Source: Lepidurus packardi (Eukaryota > Arthropoda > Branchiopoda > Notostraca > Triopsidae). From it: a DNA stretch of 64,000 bases. Where the stretch lies: positions 7,564,001 through 7,628,000 of the forward strand of contig JAKZAN010000004.1 of the NCBI GenBank assembly GCA_023053545.1, written 5' to 3'. Under the pieces are notes generated by a model, which made no database searches, had not been told where the DNA came from, and saw only the letters and a program-made list of their open reading frames with translations. The position numbers and the translations under genes are program-made. Positions 1 to 12,990 of this stretch are shown piece by piece; position 1 is the first letter of the stretch, and each line of letters begins with the position of its first letter.

Positions 1-198
1 AAGCTTCGGAAAACCTGCTTTGCTTGCACATCTTCCAAACTGTACGTGAAAAGTTTGGAATTGTGTAACCAAGCAAAACCGACTATGCAACCCATGTTGA
101 TCTACTTGATTCATAACATACTTTACCGAATTTTGTTAGATTAATTTCATAAAAGGATCGAGTATAATAGAACTTACGTTTAAATCCTTGGGATCCAT
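1..198 (-). CDS. possible 5' end of an unrecognised gene running off the left edge
   Basis: On the minus strand, an ATG at 198-196 opens seven codons (MDPKDLN) that end at a good donor (GTAAG, from 177). A second stretch, from about position 102 to the window edge, stays open after a TAG acceptor and reads INMGCIVGFAWLHNSKLF. The acceptor lacks a clear pyrimidine tract, and other frames are also open here. I recognise no family. Treat it as a candidate only; the part that would decide it lies outside the window. Confidence 0.22.
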
Positions 199-561
199 GA
201 CCGTACTGTTTGGTAACCGTGATGTGAACCTTTATGGTGCTGATGTGAGAGGTGCACAACAACTGGCGTTGTCCAGTCGACGTCAAAAACTTGTTATAGT
301 TTCAGGAACCAGAAACACACAGAGGAGAAGCGAGGAAAAGGTTCCACAAGTTCCACTACTTCTGTTACAAAAGCTCGAGGCAAAACGATCATTCTTAGTG
401 CTTAATAAAGCACGTGCGAGAACTATAGGTTCACGTGAGGTTCAATTTTGCTTGAATATTACAATAACCGTTATAATGAATATGTTGTATGGTATAAGTA
501 TGATGAATATGGTATGAACAGGTCATTTTGATGAATAATCTGTATTGAATACGGATAAGAA

Positions 562-2777
562 TTATTCACGCAACGTTAGCTTAACACAAACGCCCCTAGA
601 TGGTCGAAGAATTAGTTCCGAATGAGGATGCATGTCCTCAGGAGCCTGTAAAGAATTAATCCAGTATTTTCGTAGCAAAGTCGCAATTACAGTTTTCAGT
701 TCCATCAAGGCAAATTTTTGTCCTATATAATTCCAAACGGTATTACTTACTATCCTTAACCATGTCAGGTTTATATACCTATGCAATTTCGTTGCCCTGC
801 ACTGAATGGAACGAAAGCGTAGGGACTTCTGTTTCGAGAATTTTCTGGTAAAAATCGCTCAGGTTGGAATTCCTCCGGGTTAGAAAATACTTGCGGGTCA
901 TGATGAGCGGCGTAAATGGATAAGAATACAGTCGTTCCTTTCTTAACCAAATACTTGTCTACAAAATGTATTAAATTTTATAAAATTATAATTTTGTCTT
1001 TTGTTAACTAGATTAGTTACTACCTAGCATGACATCTTCACTCATTTCGCGGGCAATGGTAGGCACACTTGGATACATTCGCTGAGCTTCTTTGATGCAA
1101 CATTCTAAATATTTTAGACGAGCCAAGTCTCCGAGACTGATAACCGATTCATCTTCCTTCCACACATCCTGGATTTCTTCGTAAACGCGCTCCTGTATTT
1201 CTGGATGTCTTCCCAGCAAGTACAAGCACCAGCTAATACCCGCAGCAGTCGTATCATGACCCTACAAATTATAACGGAAATATTTGGCCCTTAATTTTAA
1301 CCATGGATATGAGCTAAACCTCAAACATGAAAGTGTCAACTTCTTCCCGGATATCCTCATCACTCAGGTTGTGGCCGTCTGCCGAAGCAGTTAAAAGTAG
1401 ATCCAATAACGCTTGTCGAGGTTTTTCTGAAAGTTTTTACCGTCTCAGTCTTTTTTATGTCTTTTTTAAGAATAAGTGCAAACTTGAGACTTCGTACTTT
1501 GATTTAATTTTTCAGAAATGTTCTCAGATCGCATGGCATAGAAATCGCGCTTCTTTTCTTCAATCACTCCCAACGTGAAAGCGTGTAAAATTTTGACGTA
1601 TCTTCGGTAAGCCCTGCCTTCAGGAAATAGAGGAAATAAGAATTTGTTACGCAGCCAAGGCTTCATCGTAGCCATTGCTAAGATTTCCGCAATACTAGAA
1701 AGTTAACAAATGAGGAAACAAAAAGAAATAGAAGAGGAATCGAGTGTTACTCTGTCACTGCCTTGACGTATTGGGCATCTTTGCCATCGGACTGTTGCTT
1801 CTGAACTCCCATAGGACGACCCATGGCCGTTTCTGTTACAAATTGAGAAATTTGTAAAGGGTGATTTTTATTTTAAACGATGTTCGTTATAGCTTATTCG
1901 TTACCGCAAATGACATCAAGCGTGTACCGAGTTATGTAAGGGAAAATGTCAAAACCATCTGGATTATCTGCGACAGCCGTCTCTAATTGCTCCATTAAGA
2001 CTTCTGCTTCTTGATGGAAAACGCCTTGGAAGTCTTCCAAAACTTGGAAATGAAAGGCTGGAGTCAGCAGTTTTCTTCGCGAGTGCCATTTGGATCCTAT
2101 TGTGGGGATTAATAACGCGAAAATCGTTTTTAAATGTGTGACAAAAAAAGAAACCTGTGCTGTTGAGGAGTCCTAGGCCGAGCCACTCGTGGGTGAACGC
2201 GTAATCCCAACTCTTGTCAATTAATTTACTGCTTGACAAAATCGGCTAATTTACGTTATTAGTTTTTATCGCTGTATAATTGTGTCGAAATTTTGTTCTT
2301 ACTTCCATTGTACTAGCTTGTGTTGCGACGAGGATAGGCTCTGTTCCAACATAGATTTTGTATAAGCTGCCATACTGACGCGGGTAATCTTTGGCTAAGA
2401 GCTGGAACATTCCTTGAAGTAATAAAGAAAGAATAAAAATAATTTATGCTGAAGATCCTTATTTTGCATGTTGTTATGGGCTAAAAAGACCCTGGGAGGT
2501 TGGTTGGACGTGTGTTATTGCTTGATGGTCTAATTTTAGTCTTTTACGTAAACATATTTTTGGTTACGTTACCTTCGTTGTCTATAAAGGCGAGCTGTTT
2601 GGCATTGCCAAGCAGGGGTAAGGTTGGAGGCCCCGGAATAGCTTTCAAAAACTCGTACTCACGACGTTTCTCCATGATAAATGGTATGAGAACAATTGTA
2701 ACAAAAATTAATGTCAAAGTAGGAGTCAAATACTCGCTAAACAAAACTTCCCACATTTTTAAAACGTATAAGTACAC
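562..2777 (-). CDS. cytochrome P450, CYP4 type (gene A), complete
   Basis: Microsomal haem-thiolate monooxygenase, probably acting on fatty acids, hormones or xenobiotics as CYP4 enzymes do. About ten exons with introns of roughly 55-100 bp. The first exon (from 2777, or the second Met at 2756) has a hydrophobic membrane anchor and the proline hinge [11 protein letters not shown]. Next come [15 protein letters not shown] (C-helix region), [15 protein letters not shown] followed by [11 protein letters not shown] (I-helix with the CYP4 signature), ETAQR-like KEAQRMYP (K-helix ExxR), FQPERF and [10 protein letters not shown] (haem loop; ligand Cys codon at 783-785). A 56-bp intron (723-778) splits the haem-loop Gly codon. 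The stop is TAA at 562-564. All key motifs are present, so the gene looks functional. It is a tandem neighbour and relative of gene B. Substrate unknown. Confidence 0.9.
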
Positions 2778-2949
2778 GTTTAAAAAATATTATCTATTAT
2801 ATGTCTTCCACAATGTTATCTAGACTTAAACTGATTTTCGCACTGTCAGCTTAGCGTATAACGTGTTGCTGGGATGACGGGGAAAGCTGAATCGTACGAC
2901 ACGTACTAGCAATTCAAATCACAATTCAATTCAAATCACAGTTGTAATT

Positions 2950-4690
2950 TGAATCACAATTCAAACTTCGAAAGGATGAAAGATTTTAAATAGCACACTG
3001 AATCAAGTTTTCGGCAGTATCGTTCGACCCCACACAGGCGACTGGCGTTTTTCTCTTTTCCGTTTGTCATCAGTTCAAGGCTTTCCACTTTGGGAAACTG
3101 CAGTCTAGATATTTCATCGCGAAGTGGGACTGGAACGATGCACATTGTTGAGGGTCGGGGGGATGGGATGGGAGAATATGAATATATCTTTATATCTTTG
3201 TACAGATGCTTGGTACCTTTTAAACCAACTGGTCTGACAGGTTTTTGGTCGGATTTGAACTTTACAGATTTGACCTGCGCAGGTCTTACTGCGTGCGATG
3301 GATAGTATAAGAAGAGTTTGCCAAGTTTCTCGTTTCCTGCGGCTATCAAACGATGATAACTGAATAGATATTTTAACAATATAGGCAAACTGTCAAGGGG
3401 CAGTAAAGACATGCGGATGTTTTGCCAGACATTGGAGAGAATGTCAAGGTGATGTTTGTCAGGGTGAAGAGTGTAACATCCTTGTATAGTTTCGGGGTGG
3501 GTAAAATGGGAGGCAATTATACGGCGCAATTATAATAATTATACAATTATTAATTATCTTGGCAATTATACGGTACGGCAGTCCGACTTTGGACAGCAAC
3601 GGAAATAAAGCTGTAAAAAAAGGCCATCCGTGACAACATATCATTTCTCCTGTCACAATGTGTAAGACTCCACTGTAATTTTACACAAATTCGAACTAAT
3701 TCTAGTTTCAATTTTTTAATTCTAACGCCTTTTATAATAATGTATGATTATGTTTACGAATTTCGTCCTGTTACCGTCGTTTATTTCTTCATAAAAGGGT
3801 AAGGGTGAGGAGTCGGGTATACAAATTTGGTATTCCTTTAATGCTTTTTATTTGGTTTATTGTTATTATTTGTTTATGGCTGTAGCTGCTATTTATTAAT
3901 TTATTACTATTTCTTTCATAAAAAATTTTAATTTGTTGATTCTAATTGATGTAGTGTAATGTATGTGAACGGATCTAAGCTAGTATGGAAAACGCGTAAA
4001 CTATATTACACAATGCTTGGATAAGTTTGCTAACCAAATAATATAATATACACTATTTAGTTTAAATTAGTTTAAACTTTCTACAATCATGCTAAATTTG
4101 TAAGTTCTGCCAAACATGCATAAAATAATACTGTTATTTTAATCCTTGAAGGAGCGAAGGAACACTTCAACGATAAGCTTATTCATGGAAGCATGTAATC
4201 CGGTTTCACTCTTTTATTAGTGTCATGTCTCGTTTTTTTTCCCTCCAAGCATACAAAGTTTGCCAAATCCAAAGCTAGCCAAACGTGAGTAAGCTTGGAA
4301 CTCGTTCCTAAAGTTTAAAACCGCATGAGTTGTCCATAATCTTTCTGCTCGCCTGCGCTTGTGAAAGGGATACTGTAATTACAGCTCTGGACATGAGCCA
4401 TACAAACTTGCAGTCTCAAATCAATCTTGCACGACAATTCAACTGTTTTGTCTTTTTCTAATATAAAATGTATTTCTTGCACCCATCATTTGAGAAAACC
4501 CCCCACAAAAGAGTACGTCAGCATTGAGTATGGCGAGCGTAGGATTCTAAGGAGTCATTCGGGCACAAATCAAGCAAAACTTTCACACTTACAATAAGCT
4601 TTCTCTTTTGTTTTTACAATTAATTACCATAGTCTTTGCACCGCTTAGGACATACACGCTTTTGCTTTTTTACAGCTTCTGAGGAACAAT
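2950..4690. other. intergenic stretch between the two P450 genes
   Basis: There is no gene I can support. A 191-codon open frame on the minus strand (2954-3529) has no recognisable domain and looks compositionally random. The stretch holds AT-rich simple sequence, for example alternating CAATTCAAATC units at 2908-2965 and AATTAT runs at 3530-3570. Confidence 0.5.
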
Positions 4691-4773
4691 AAGATTTGCA
4701 GGAGGAACAATGTACAAGTGAGTTCAAAGACAGAGTTTTGTTTGCTACATACAAGTGTTGCCAAGAGCCTTTC

Positions 4774-7300
4774 TTATGCTTTGCGTGGAGTCAATTCGAC
4801 GTGAACTCCAATGGTGGGTCGCAAAATGAGTTCAGCTGCGGGACGCATTTCGTCAGGCGTGTGCAAAGACGTGAATTGAAAGTGGCGAACAGTAAGGGCT
4901 ACTGCATATTTCATCTGCATCACGGCAAACTTTTGGCCAATGCAATTGCGGGGACCAGCACTGAAAGGAACATACGCGAAGGGACTGCGATGACGACTGT
5001 TGTCGGGCAAGAACCGATCCGGATCGAAGACTTCTGGGTTGGGGAATACCTCAGGATCATAGTGAAGAGCATCGATGAGGACAAATACCATGTTTCCGGA
5101 AGGAATCTTGTGTCCATCTGCAATAAGAAAGCCAAAAAGGTAATTTATGTTAAATTTGCCTTTTTAAAAGAAAAATCGATAAAAAGCGTGGAAGTCATAC
5201 CGAGTACAACGTCTTCGGTGAGCTCGCGGCCGATGAGTGGCACACTAGGGTAAATACGTTGGGTTTCCTTGATGACGCATTCCAAATAGCGCATTTTGTT
5301 CAAGTCGTCCATGGTGATTTCCTTGTTGTCGTCCTTAAAGCCGATTACCTCTGAAACTTCGTCAAAGACCATTTGTTGGACTTCGGGGCTGCGACCCAGC
5401 AAGTACAAGCACCAAGCAATACCTACCCCAGTCGTGTCGTGACCCTATAACGATCAAAATTAAGGTAATTAAGACCCTTGTTTTTTTCTGTTAAAGGGAA
5501 TGAGTTTTGATTTACAGCGAACATGAAAGTATCAACTTCTTCGCGAATATCTTCGTCGCTCAAATTGGCACCTTCAGCATTGGCCATGAGCAGGAGATCC
5601 ATGAGAGCGGCGCGATAAGATTCTGTTGCAGGAGATAAATTATTGTTTATTAAGTTAGCATTCGAGTTAATTCCAATTAGTAGTCATTGATAACTTACTG
5701 CTGGTTTTACGACCGTCCATGCGAGCTTCTTTGTTGGCTTCCCATTCAACTTTCTTTTCGGCAATGACCTAATTTGATATGGAAGAAAACAGAAAACAAG
5801 ACATTAGAATTAAATTTCTCCAAGAGTAAGTAATTAGGGCAAGTCTCACGTACATTGCGAGTGAATCCGTGCAATACTTTCAAATATTGGTCGTGCTCGC
5901 GTCCTTCCTTGAAAAGACGGAACAAGTATTTGTTTCGGAGCCAGGGGCGATGAGCTCGGCCCATGATAATCCTGCTGATGCTATAGAGTAAAGAGGATTG
6001 TTTTAGATATATGATACTTGATGAAACTGAGTTGTAAGCTTACTTAGCTACTGCTTTGACGTAATCCGATTCTTTGTTGACCTAGTAAGAAATTTAATTA
6101 AACTATGTTCGTTTGGATAAGGAAATAATTATAGTTTACCTGGGCGCCCAGAACTCTTCCCATCGCCGTTTCTGTTTATTGGGAAATTTGGAAAATGAGA
6201 ATTTAGTTAAGAATTTATAGATATTTCTAGCAAGGATTAAGAATGTGGGTTTAAAGTGGAAGAAATACAAACCACAAATGACGTCTAGGGTGTATCGGGT
6301 AGCGTAAGGGAAGATATCAAAGCCTTTGGGCATCTCATCCGAAGCGGTTTGCAATTGTTCCATGAAAATTTTGCCTTGAGTGTGAAATGCGCGTAAAAAT
6401 CCTTCCAAAACTTGCATGTGGAATGTAGGAGTGAGGAGCTTGCGTCGATTGTGCCATCTGGAACCTATAAATGTTTCTAATATGAGCAAAGCTGTTTCGT
6501 ATTGGGCGAATTTTCAATTCTAGGATTCCTTACCCGTGCTCGTCAAAAGTCCGTAACCTAGAAAACAAAAACACCCAAAAAAACACATTGAAAAATAAAA
6601 AACTGGCTAAGAAAATAAATAAGTGAAGCATATTACCGAGCCAGTCGTGCAAGTCGTTGTAATCAGAACTCTTATTCAAGGACTTGCTACTGGTTAGAAT
6701 AGGCTATTTTTCCCGCCGGACAGGTTCCAAACGACCGCATGGATGAATAGATATAAAAAAGAAACAAAAAGACCATAGCACGTTCAGAAAAGAAGTTCAA
6801 GGTTAGAAGTTGTCATGGTCCATGGCTTACCTCAACAACTGACGCTTTACAGGCCACCACCGTTGGCATAGTCGTACCTAAGGATTAAAATATTAAGTAC
6901 ATATGGCAAATTTAAATATTGTGATTTTTTCTTTATGTTGAGGAAAGGTGTTCTTACCTAGCCAAAGCCTATATAGACGACCATATCGTTCGGGATAAAC
7001 GTGCGACAATAATTTGGTCACCTCTGCGCATCACAAAATAAATCGATTTAATAAAATAATTCAATTTAAAAAATCCAATAAAAAATGGAGAACTAAAATA
7101 TATTTACCGTCACTAGAGACGTCCAAATCCATACAGTTACCGGCCAGAAGTGTCGTAGGGGGTCCGGGGAGTTGGTTTATATATTCTGCATTCTTCTTCC
7201 ACTGCCAAAACCGATACGCCAAGTAACTGAAAGCCAGAAGGCCTAGCAGTTGCTTTACGATCGGCGCAAGGTACAAGACCTGTACTAGCCAGAGTAGCAT
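4774..7300 (-). CDS. cytochrome P450, CYP4 type (gene B), complete
   Basis: A second complete CYP4-type monooxygenase, expected in the endoplasmic reticulum membrane. The first exon (7300 down to about 7108) has a Leu-rich anchor followed by LPGPPTTLLAGN. Later exons give [81 protein letters not shown] joined to GHDTTGVGIAW, KETQRIYPSVP (ExxR), FDPDRF and FSAGPRNCIGQKF with the haem Cys intact. It has about twelve exons, more and shorter than gene A, with one of about 26 bp (GYGLLTSTG). The stop is at 4774. A TATA box lies about 250 bp upstream. Same orientation as gene A, consistent with tandem duplication. Confidence 0.9.
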
Positions 7301-7549
7301 TTTTGGGTTTTGCGGTGCTCTTTGCTAAACAATAACTTGTAATGATGTGTATGGGATGGCCTGGAATCTGTGCAATTCAAACTCTAAAGACTTGTGAGAC
7401 TGGCTAACTGGAGCGATTCTCGACGAAGTGTAGTAAAGTTATAAGATTGTGAATAATTGCACAGCGAATGCAGAAAGGACCTTTACCACAGAAAGCTTCT
7501 GCTGGTAAACTGTAACTGCACACTGATTTCCTACTTACCACAGCCTCCC

Positions 7550-7557
7550 TATTTATA
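7550..7557 (-). promoter_or_regulatory. TATA box candidate for P450 gene B
   Basis: The minus strand reads TATAAATA here, about 250 bp upstream of the ATG at 7300. That spacing allows a TATA promoter with a ~220-bp 5' leader. No other gene lies between them. Inferred from sequence only. Confidence 0.4.
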
Positions 7558-7759
7558 CCAACTCGGGGTACGCTATACCTAAACACAAAAGTTACGCATT
7601 CCCTGGATGGGACCTTGGTTTGGGTCCCGGTCCCTGGGATCAAGCATTGGAATTGCTGCAACGTCACTCGCAAAGCAGCCTCCCTCTATTTTAGCCCACC
7701 CTCATCAACTTTTTCGGGCGTTTAAGCTTTACTTAGCGTAAGACACAGTTACCCAACGC

Positions 7760-8985
7760 GAAAGGGGTTGGGCTTCGGTGGGTGGGTAGGTTGGTTTGTC
7801 TTGGCCTTCTGTGTAGTTTTGAGTGGTCTTTTAGCAGCGAACCCCGGGAGGTATCAAGCTAAAGGTATGGACTTGCCTCCACATCCATTTGAGAAAAAAA
7901 GTGTATACGTGAGAGATTTCCCGAGAAACCCAATTGTGCTCTTGTTTCTTGCTTGATGTTCAAAAGAAAATGGCTTGTAAGGGGGCCTACGGCGAGCGAG
8001 TTTAAAAACTTCCTGATTGTTACTTCTATTTTAAAGAAATAAGGTTTATAGATCGATCTGCGGGAGTAAAACATCTCACCTTGAAACTGCGACGCTTGAG
8101 TACCTTTACCATGCTCTGTATATTTTTTTATTTTTTATTTTGTGTTTTTATGTCATGGTCTACCTGGCTACTGTTATTTTCAAGCAAAAGAGACTTGACG
8201 ATGTTTGACGTCAGAATCTTAGGTGTAATTCTCACGTTTAAGCCCGTGGTCTCATGGTCGAATTGCTTTTGCTGTTTGATCCTGAAATGGAAAACAAAAG
8301 CGTCAAAAGAACGTAACCATGTTTTTTCATCTGAAAATTAGTTAACACTAGTTTGATTGCTTTTAGATTTTATTCAATATCTAGCGCAAGGTTTTTGGCC
8401 GACATTTAATCAGCATTTTCTAAAGGTAAATTCCAAGAGAATACTACACACCATTGAAGGACACTCCGCAGTTTAAGGCGATTGGTTTCCGTAGCTAGAC
8501 CTTTTTCTTAAGTTGATGACCATTAGCTTTAACGACGAAGGAATTCTTCCATTGAAAATCTTTTAAAAAGCGGGAATCTAAAGGTGTGTACATATATATT
8601 TTGTGTTAAGAATACACATGTTTATGATATCAAAAGAGATTACGTAATTTCCATAAGAAATTATGCAAATTAAGAATCTCGCAGGTTATGAACCTTTTTT
8701 CAACGCCAAGGCATTGCATAGATCTGGTTTTACCCAGGCCTAGTACCTGTACTAACCTGCAGAACATGTGCCATATAGAGTTGTGAAATCCAAAGCTTTA
8801 TGTATCCTTGTTTTTATTCTCATGTATTGTAGTGAAGAAGTAAGATATGGTAGAAGAAGTAATAAGCATATGTATGATAAGAAATGTTTTGAAGAGCATA
8901 TTCATCTAAAAGTATTTCAAAGATTATGAGAACCTGTAAAAGGAGGTGCATGATTCATTGTAGGGAATACACAAGTCTAGAGCTG
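7760..8985. other. gene-poor stretch
   Basis: Two short open frames on the plus strand (7768-7956, 8081-8341) show no domain or splice support. I see no gene here. Confidence 0.4.
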
Positions 8986-9025
8986 GTAATTACGACACCT
9001 GGACTTCCGGGTGTCGCCCAAAGGG
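8985..9025 (-). pseudogene. P450 exon scrap (GRHPEVQ motif)
   Basis: The minus strand reads GRHPEVQ (8999-9019), the residues that follow the I-helix in CYP4 proteins (gene A has GRHPEIQ). The flanks do not continue as P450 coding sequence. The flanking text resembles that around the matching motif at 12,371-12,391: both have AACA-GT-CAC upstream and GGCAAGGACAAGTA or a close variant about 130-150 bp further along. This suggests a duplicated pseudogene segment rather than chance. Confidence 0.5.
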
Positions 9026-9189
9026 TTAACACGTTCACATATACGCTTAAAATGGCCGTGGTTTTTGTGTCCCTGAGTCAAAGAGTTTGTGTAAAAATAG
9101 TCTAGACAATAATTTATTGTTATAATAGCGTAAAAAATATAGAAAAAGAAGCAAGGACAAGTAGTTACTGATAAAAAAAAAATCGTGAT

Positions 9190-10009
9190 CCTTGAAAGCT
9201 TCTTCGAAGTGTACTTGTGTATGTATCTCAGTTTAGATCGGGTGTCCTACACTTGGGCAGTGATTTTTTTTGGGGGGGGTGTTTGTATTTAAGTGAATGA
9301 GCAACATTTCATTACTGTTGAATTTTTCTAACGAGACCTAATTAGTCTAGTCACTGGTGGTATCGAAGCTTGACTTTCTGTCTTGGATATAACCTTGAAG
9401 GTAAAAATAGTTTCAAGCTTTATATTCTAAGTGTTCTAAATTGCTACGTGATTGTTTCATACTTGAACGATTGCAAGTATTGTTATATATTTAAAAGTGT
9501 AGTTCATTAGCAAAAATCTTACTAGTGGGCTCAAAAGCAAAAAAGGCAATCTAACCATATGTCATTGGTTTTTCCTGTAAAAAGCTCTCAACTTGTTTTA
9601 TGGGTTTGTCCTCCAAGTTAGCAAAACACTTCTAGCATCGTAGTTCCTTGAAGCTGCAAGGATACAGGAAATTAAAGATCCGGGGATTTTGGGCTTTTGC
9701 ATGGAAATTTATGTCATGCTTTTATTTAACATAAAGTGAAACTCTTAAAGATTACGGGGAGAGAGATAGCGAAAACTCCCGCGTTTGCAATCAACACCAT
9801 AAATTGATTCATTGAGTTTTGCATGTAGTTGTTATCCTATAAGTGAAAAAAATATATGAAGTGTGCGTACCATGACGTACCTGTTGCCCTAGTCCAATGA
9901 CATCGACTGGTCTGGAAAAACACATTCCTCTTCGGTACAAAATAACCCCAAGGTTGGTAACTTAGGGGTGATTAAAAAAATCCTAAAGATTACGGAAAAT
10001 TATTACATA
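9190..10009. other. gene-poor stretch
   Basis: I see nothing supportable here apart from a T8G8 homopolymer junction near 9265-9281. Confidence 0.35.
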
Positions 10010-10546
10010 CAGTGAAAGCCGCTCAACACGAAATCGAAGGGACCGAAAGATTTTTTCGTGCTAAAAGGAATTCGTGCTAACGGATATATGCAAAAAAACT
10101 AGTTAATAAAAAAAACTGTGGTGATAACAGATTGACACTCAAGTTTATACTCGTACATTGGCAGTCTATACATTTTAGAGCACAAACAATACATTTTAAA
10201 GCATTTTAACGGACTGTAAATAAAAAGGAAACATTTTGACTGCCCAGCAAAAACTGTTGGTGCGAGAAAGACAAAAATTTGAGCTTAAGTCAAGGATGTT
10301 GCTAAGGCTCTGCAACCCCTTCCCATTGGCAGAGGGAGACGGTTGGTAAGAAGGCAAAAATATTTTGTTGCAGCGACTATCTTGTCGTTCTTCCGAGACG
10401 CGATTTTTTTCGTGTAAAGCGGTTTTTGTTGCGTGTTAGAAGGAAACAAATGTATAGAATTACATAACGTTTTGTCCGGACGGAATACCACTTGGTGTTA
10501 ACAGGTTTTTCGTGCTAATCAGTTTCGTTTTAAACGGTTTTCACTG
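10010..10546. mobile_element. non-autonomous pogo/Tigger-like DNA element
   Basis: The left end reads CAGTGAAAGCCGCTCAACAC, followed by CGAAGGGACCGAAA and TTCGTGCTAA. The right end, reverse-complemented, reads CAGTGAAAACCGTTTAAAAC and then GATTAGCACGAAAAA. CAGT ends with a CGAAGGGACC subterminal block are typical of pogo/Tigger-type Tc1-mariner relatives. The left end is preceded by TA. The right end is followed by GA, so one copy of the TA duplication has mutated or the end is off by a base or two. There is no transposase inside the ~537 bp. Confidence 0.6.
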
Positions 10547-11510
10547 GAATACGAATTACATAAACCATATTAGATATGTGAACGAATCCTTCCATAATTA
10601 GTTAGGTGAAATACTGTGAGTCCCGCCAAAAAGAAAAGGGATTGCGACTCTGGGATATTGGTTTGACTTTTTTTAGCCTTATTTCTGCTGTTTTTTCCAG
10701 CTCAGTTACTTTTGAAAGTGGAACCATACTGAACCAATATTGCAGCGCTATAATGAGTGCAGCGTAAGGGTACTGCCTCGAAGAACGCTCATTAAAGAAT
10801 CAAGCGCCAAAAACTGGAAAGGAGTTGTGAAACGACAAACCGATACAAAGAAGCTAATACGTCATGCCCGTATCGCTGCTGATACACGCCAAGTCGTTAC
10901 GGATGGAGAACCTTCCAAAACAATCCTGTCCTTGACCGTTTGATTTGTCACAGAACCCAGTCATTTATAACGAATATTTTGCGTAACAAGGCATGTATAA
11001 TAATAGAACCAACAGAGCAGAACAGACTGATTTTTATGACTGTGTTTTAGGTTATCATCTTTGCAGTGACATGATATGCAACGTTGACTAATCTAATGTA
11101 CCAATCTACTCTATCAATGTAATCAATCTACTGGCTGTGGCAAAAAATCTTGAGATTGTGTCATAAAGTTGGTCTTAACATTGCATCAACTTTGCTTTGA
11201 TTTGTGCCCTTTTCGATATATATTTGACAAGATTCTGTTGTTCCTGTGTTTTGCCTATACTAAATCTATGGGGTAATGAGATACTTTTGCGGTCATGCTT
11301 TGATGCGTCTATTCGTGCAGTAATACTTTAATTACTACTGAACCGTTACGTAATGGGATTTTTCTTCTTAAAAAAAGTCATTCAAGACGTTTGGTCTGGT
11401 AATTTACTTCAAATTGCTTTATTTGCCAGTATTGCATAGCGGCCTTAAAATAACGCAAAAATAATGCCCTGGTAAATAATTCATTTATAGACATTCCATT
11501 TGGAACATGA
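10547..11510. other. gene-poor stretch
   Basis: A 67-codon open frame (10740-10943, plus) is rich in Lys and Arg but has no family resemblance I can name. Otherwise nothing is seen. Confidence 0.35.
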
Positions 11511-11514
11511 TTTG

Positions 11515-12990
11515 CATTGAAATGTTAGACGCTCTTGGCAGCTTATAACGATACACAAAGAAAATTTCAACCAGGAATCTAACGTGCTCTTGATTTCCAT
11601 CATGGCTAATTCCTGACCTATATCAGATTGAGTTAATTTATAATAAAAAAAAGCATTTTTTTTATATATTCAGAATTCGCGGAATGCTTACCAATGAAGT
11701 TTCTCGGGCCGGCAGAAAAAGGAATATAAGTAAAGCTGGGGCATTGAGCGGGACCAGAAAAGCGGTCTGGATTGAACGTTTCGGAGTCCGCGAAGATCCC
11801 GGGGTCATGGTGTAGAGCGTATATGTTGATAAGCAGTAAGTGTTTTTTTTCCAGTGGGTCTTTCGTGGCCTCCTGCTGATAGTTAATATGCAAATTAGAA
11901 TACGAAGAGTCAATAAACTTGTTATCCGCGTCCGGGAAAAGGATATTGTGTTTACTGAGTTTGGTATCCACGGAAATTGCACGCCCAATGATATGGTGTG
12001 GGAGGTTACAGCCGTAAGGCTTCTTTAATGCAGCATTCGAGGTAAACAAGCTAAGAACAATCTCCCGATTTTACCTCATCGTCTTCTGCTTGGCATTCTT
12101 GCACAATTTCTTCATAAAGGCGTGCCTGATTTGAAAATAGTTCAATAAATTATTTCATATTAGGGTATAAAGACAAAGCATTATATACTCAAATTTGGAA
12201 CGATTCTTTTCGGAATGAGTCCGCACACAAAAATGGCAAAAAAAAGATCAATGACACGATACTACTTCTCTCGGCTGTCAAGAAACCGGCAATAGTCCTT
12301 GTTCAGAAGGTATTTTATATAGCACATCTACTTCTTATTATGACGAAATAAATGCAATGAGTACTAATACCTGGACTTCCGGGCATCGCCCTAAGAGTGA
12401 ACATGTCCACGTCAGAACAGCAGGGCTGGTATCCTGTCCCTGAAATTCTGATGTAGTCCCTTATAATATTTTATAGACAACAGAGTTTCGTTGGGTTGGA
12501 AAGACGGCAAGGACAAGTAATTTAGTTCCTTCGTACTGACCGCAAACATGAAGGTGTCAAATCCTGGCGAATATCTTGGTCAGTTACAGTTGGATCAGCT
12601 TTTTGAGCTTGGGCGGTTAGGAGCAAGTCCAGCATGGCTAGTCTTTTTTCTGTAATAACCGAAACCTGCTGTTGAGACTGAACACATCAAGTATACATTG
12701 ACCAAGTTGGAGTGTACTTCAGTCGGAGAATCCTAATAGATTTGTATTAAGGCGAAATTGGCTCTTTTCTTTTTGGACCCCGTATGCATATATATAGTCT
12801 AGTTAATTGGTTTCCTTTATAAATTAGAGTCGAGTTAATTGGTTTCGAAGGAAGGAAAATTACTTACCTTTTGTCGAGACATTGGCGAAGTTCTCGTCCA
12901 GTTGGCGACAAACGGAGCAGGAAATTTGGCTCTTCATGTATAGCCTACGTGTAATTTTTATGGACCTCTTCTCAGGGTTTGTTATCCATG
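11515..12990 (-). pseudogene. third CYP4-type P450, decayed (gene C)
   Basis: P450 pieces lie in the right order on the minus strand. 12,640-12,550: a LDLLLTAQAQ exon whose REEVDTFMF equivalent is out of frame (CGCCAGGATTTGACACC). 12,391-12,371: GRCPEVQ. Near 12,120: LYEEIVQECQAE. 11,840-11,690: NIYALHHDPGIF, FNPDRF and FSAGPRNFIG. Near 11,610: QELAMMEIKS. In the haem loop the ligand Cys is replaced by Phe (TTC, codon 11,696-11,698), which abolishes haem-thiolate chemistry. The I-helix HDTT exon was not found. Frameshifts, missing exons and loss of the Cys together mark a pseudogene of the same tandem family as genes A and B. Confidence 0.8.

Noticed and set aside
2954-3529. 191-codon open frame on the minus strand
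   Set aside because: No domain, no signal peptide, no splice chain and unremarkable composition between two P450 genes. Kept only as a note.
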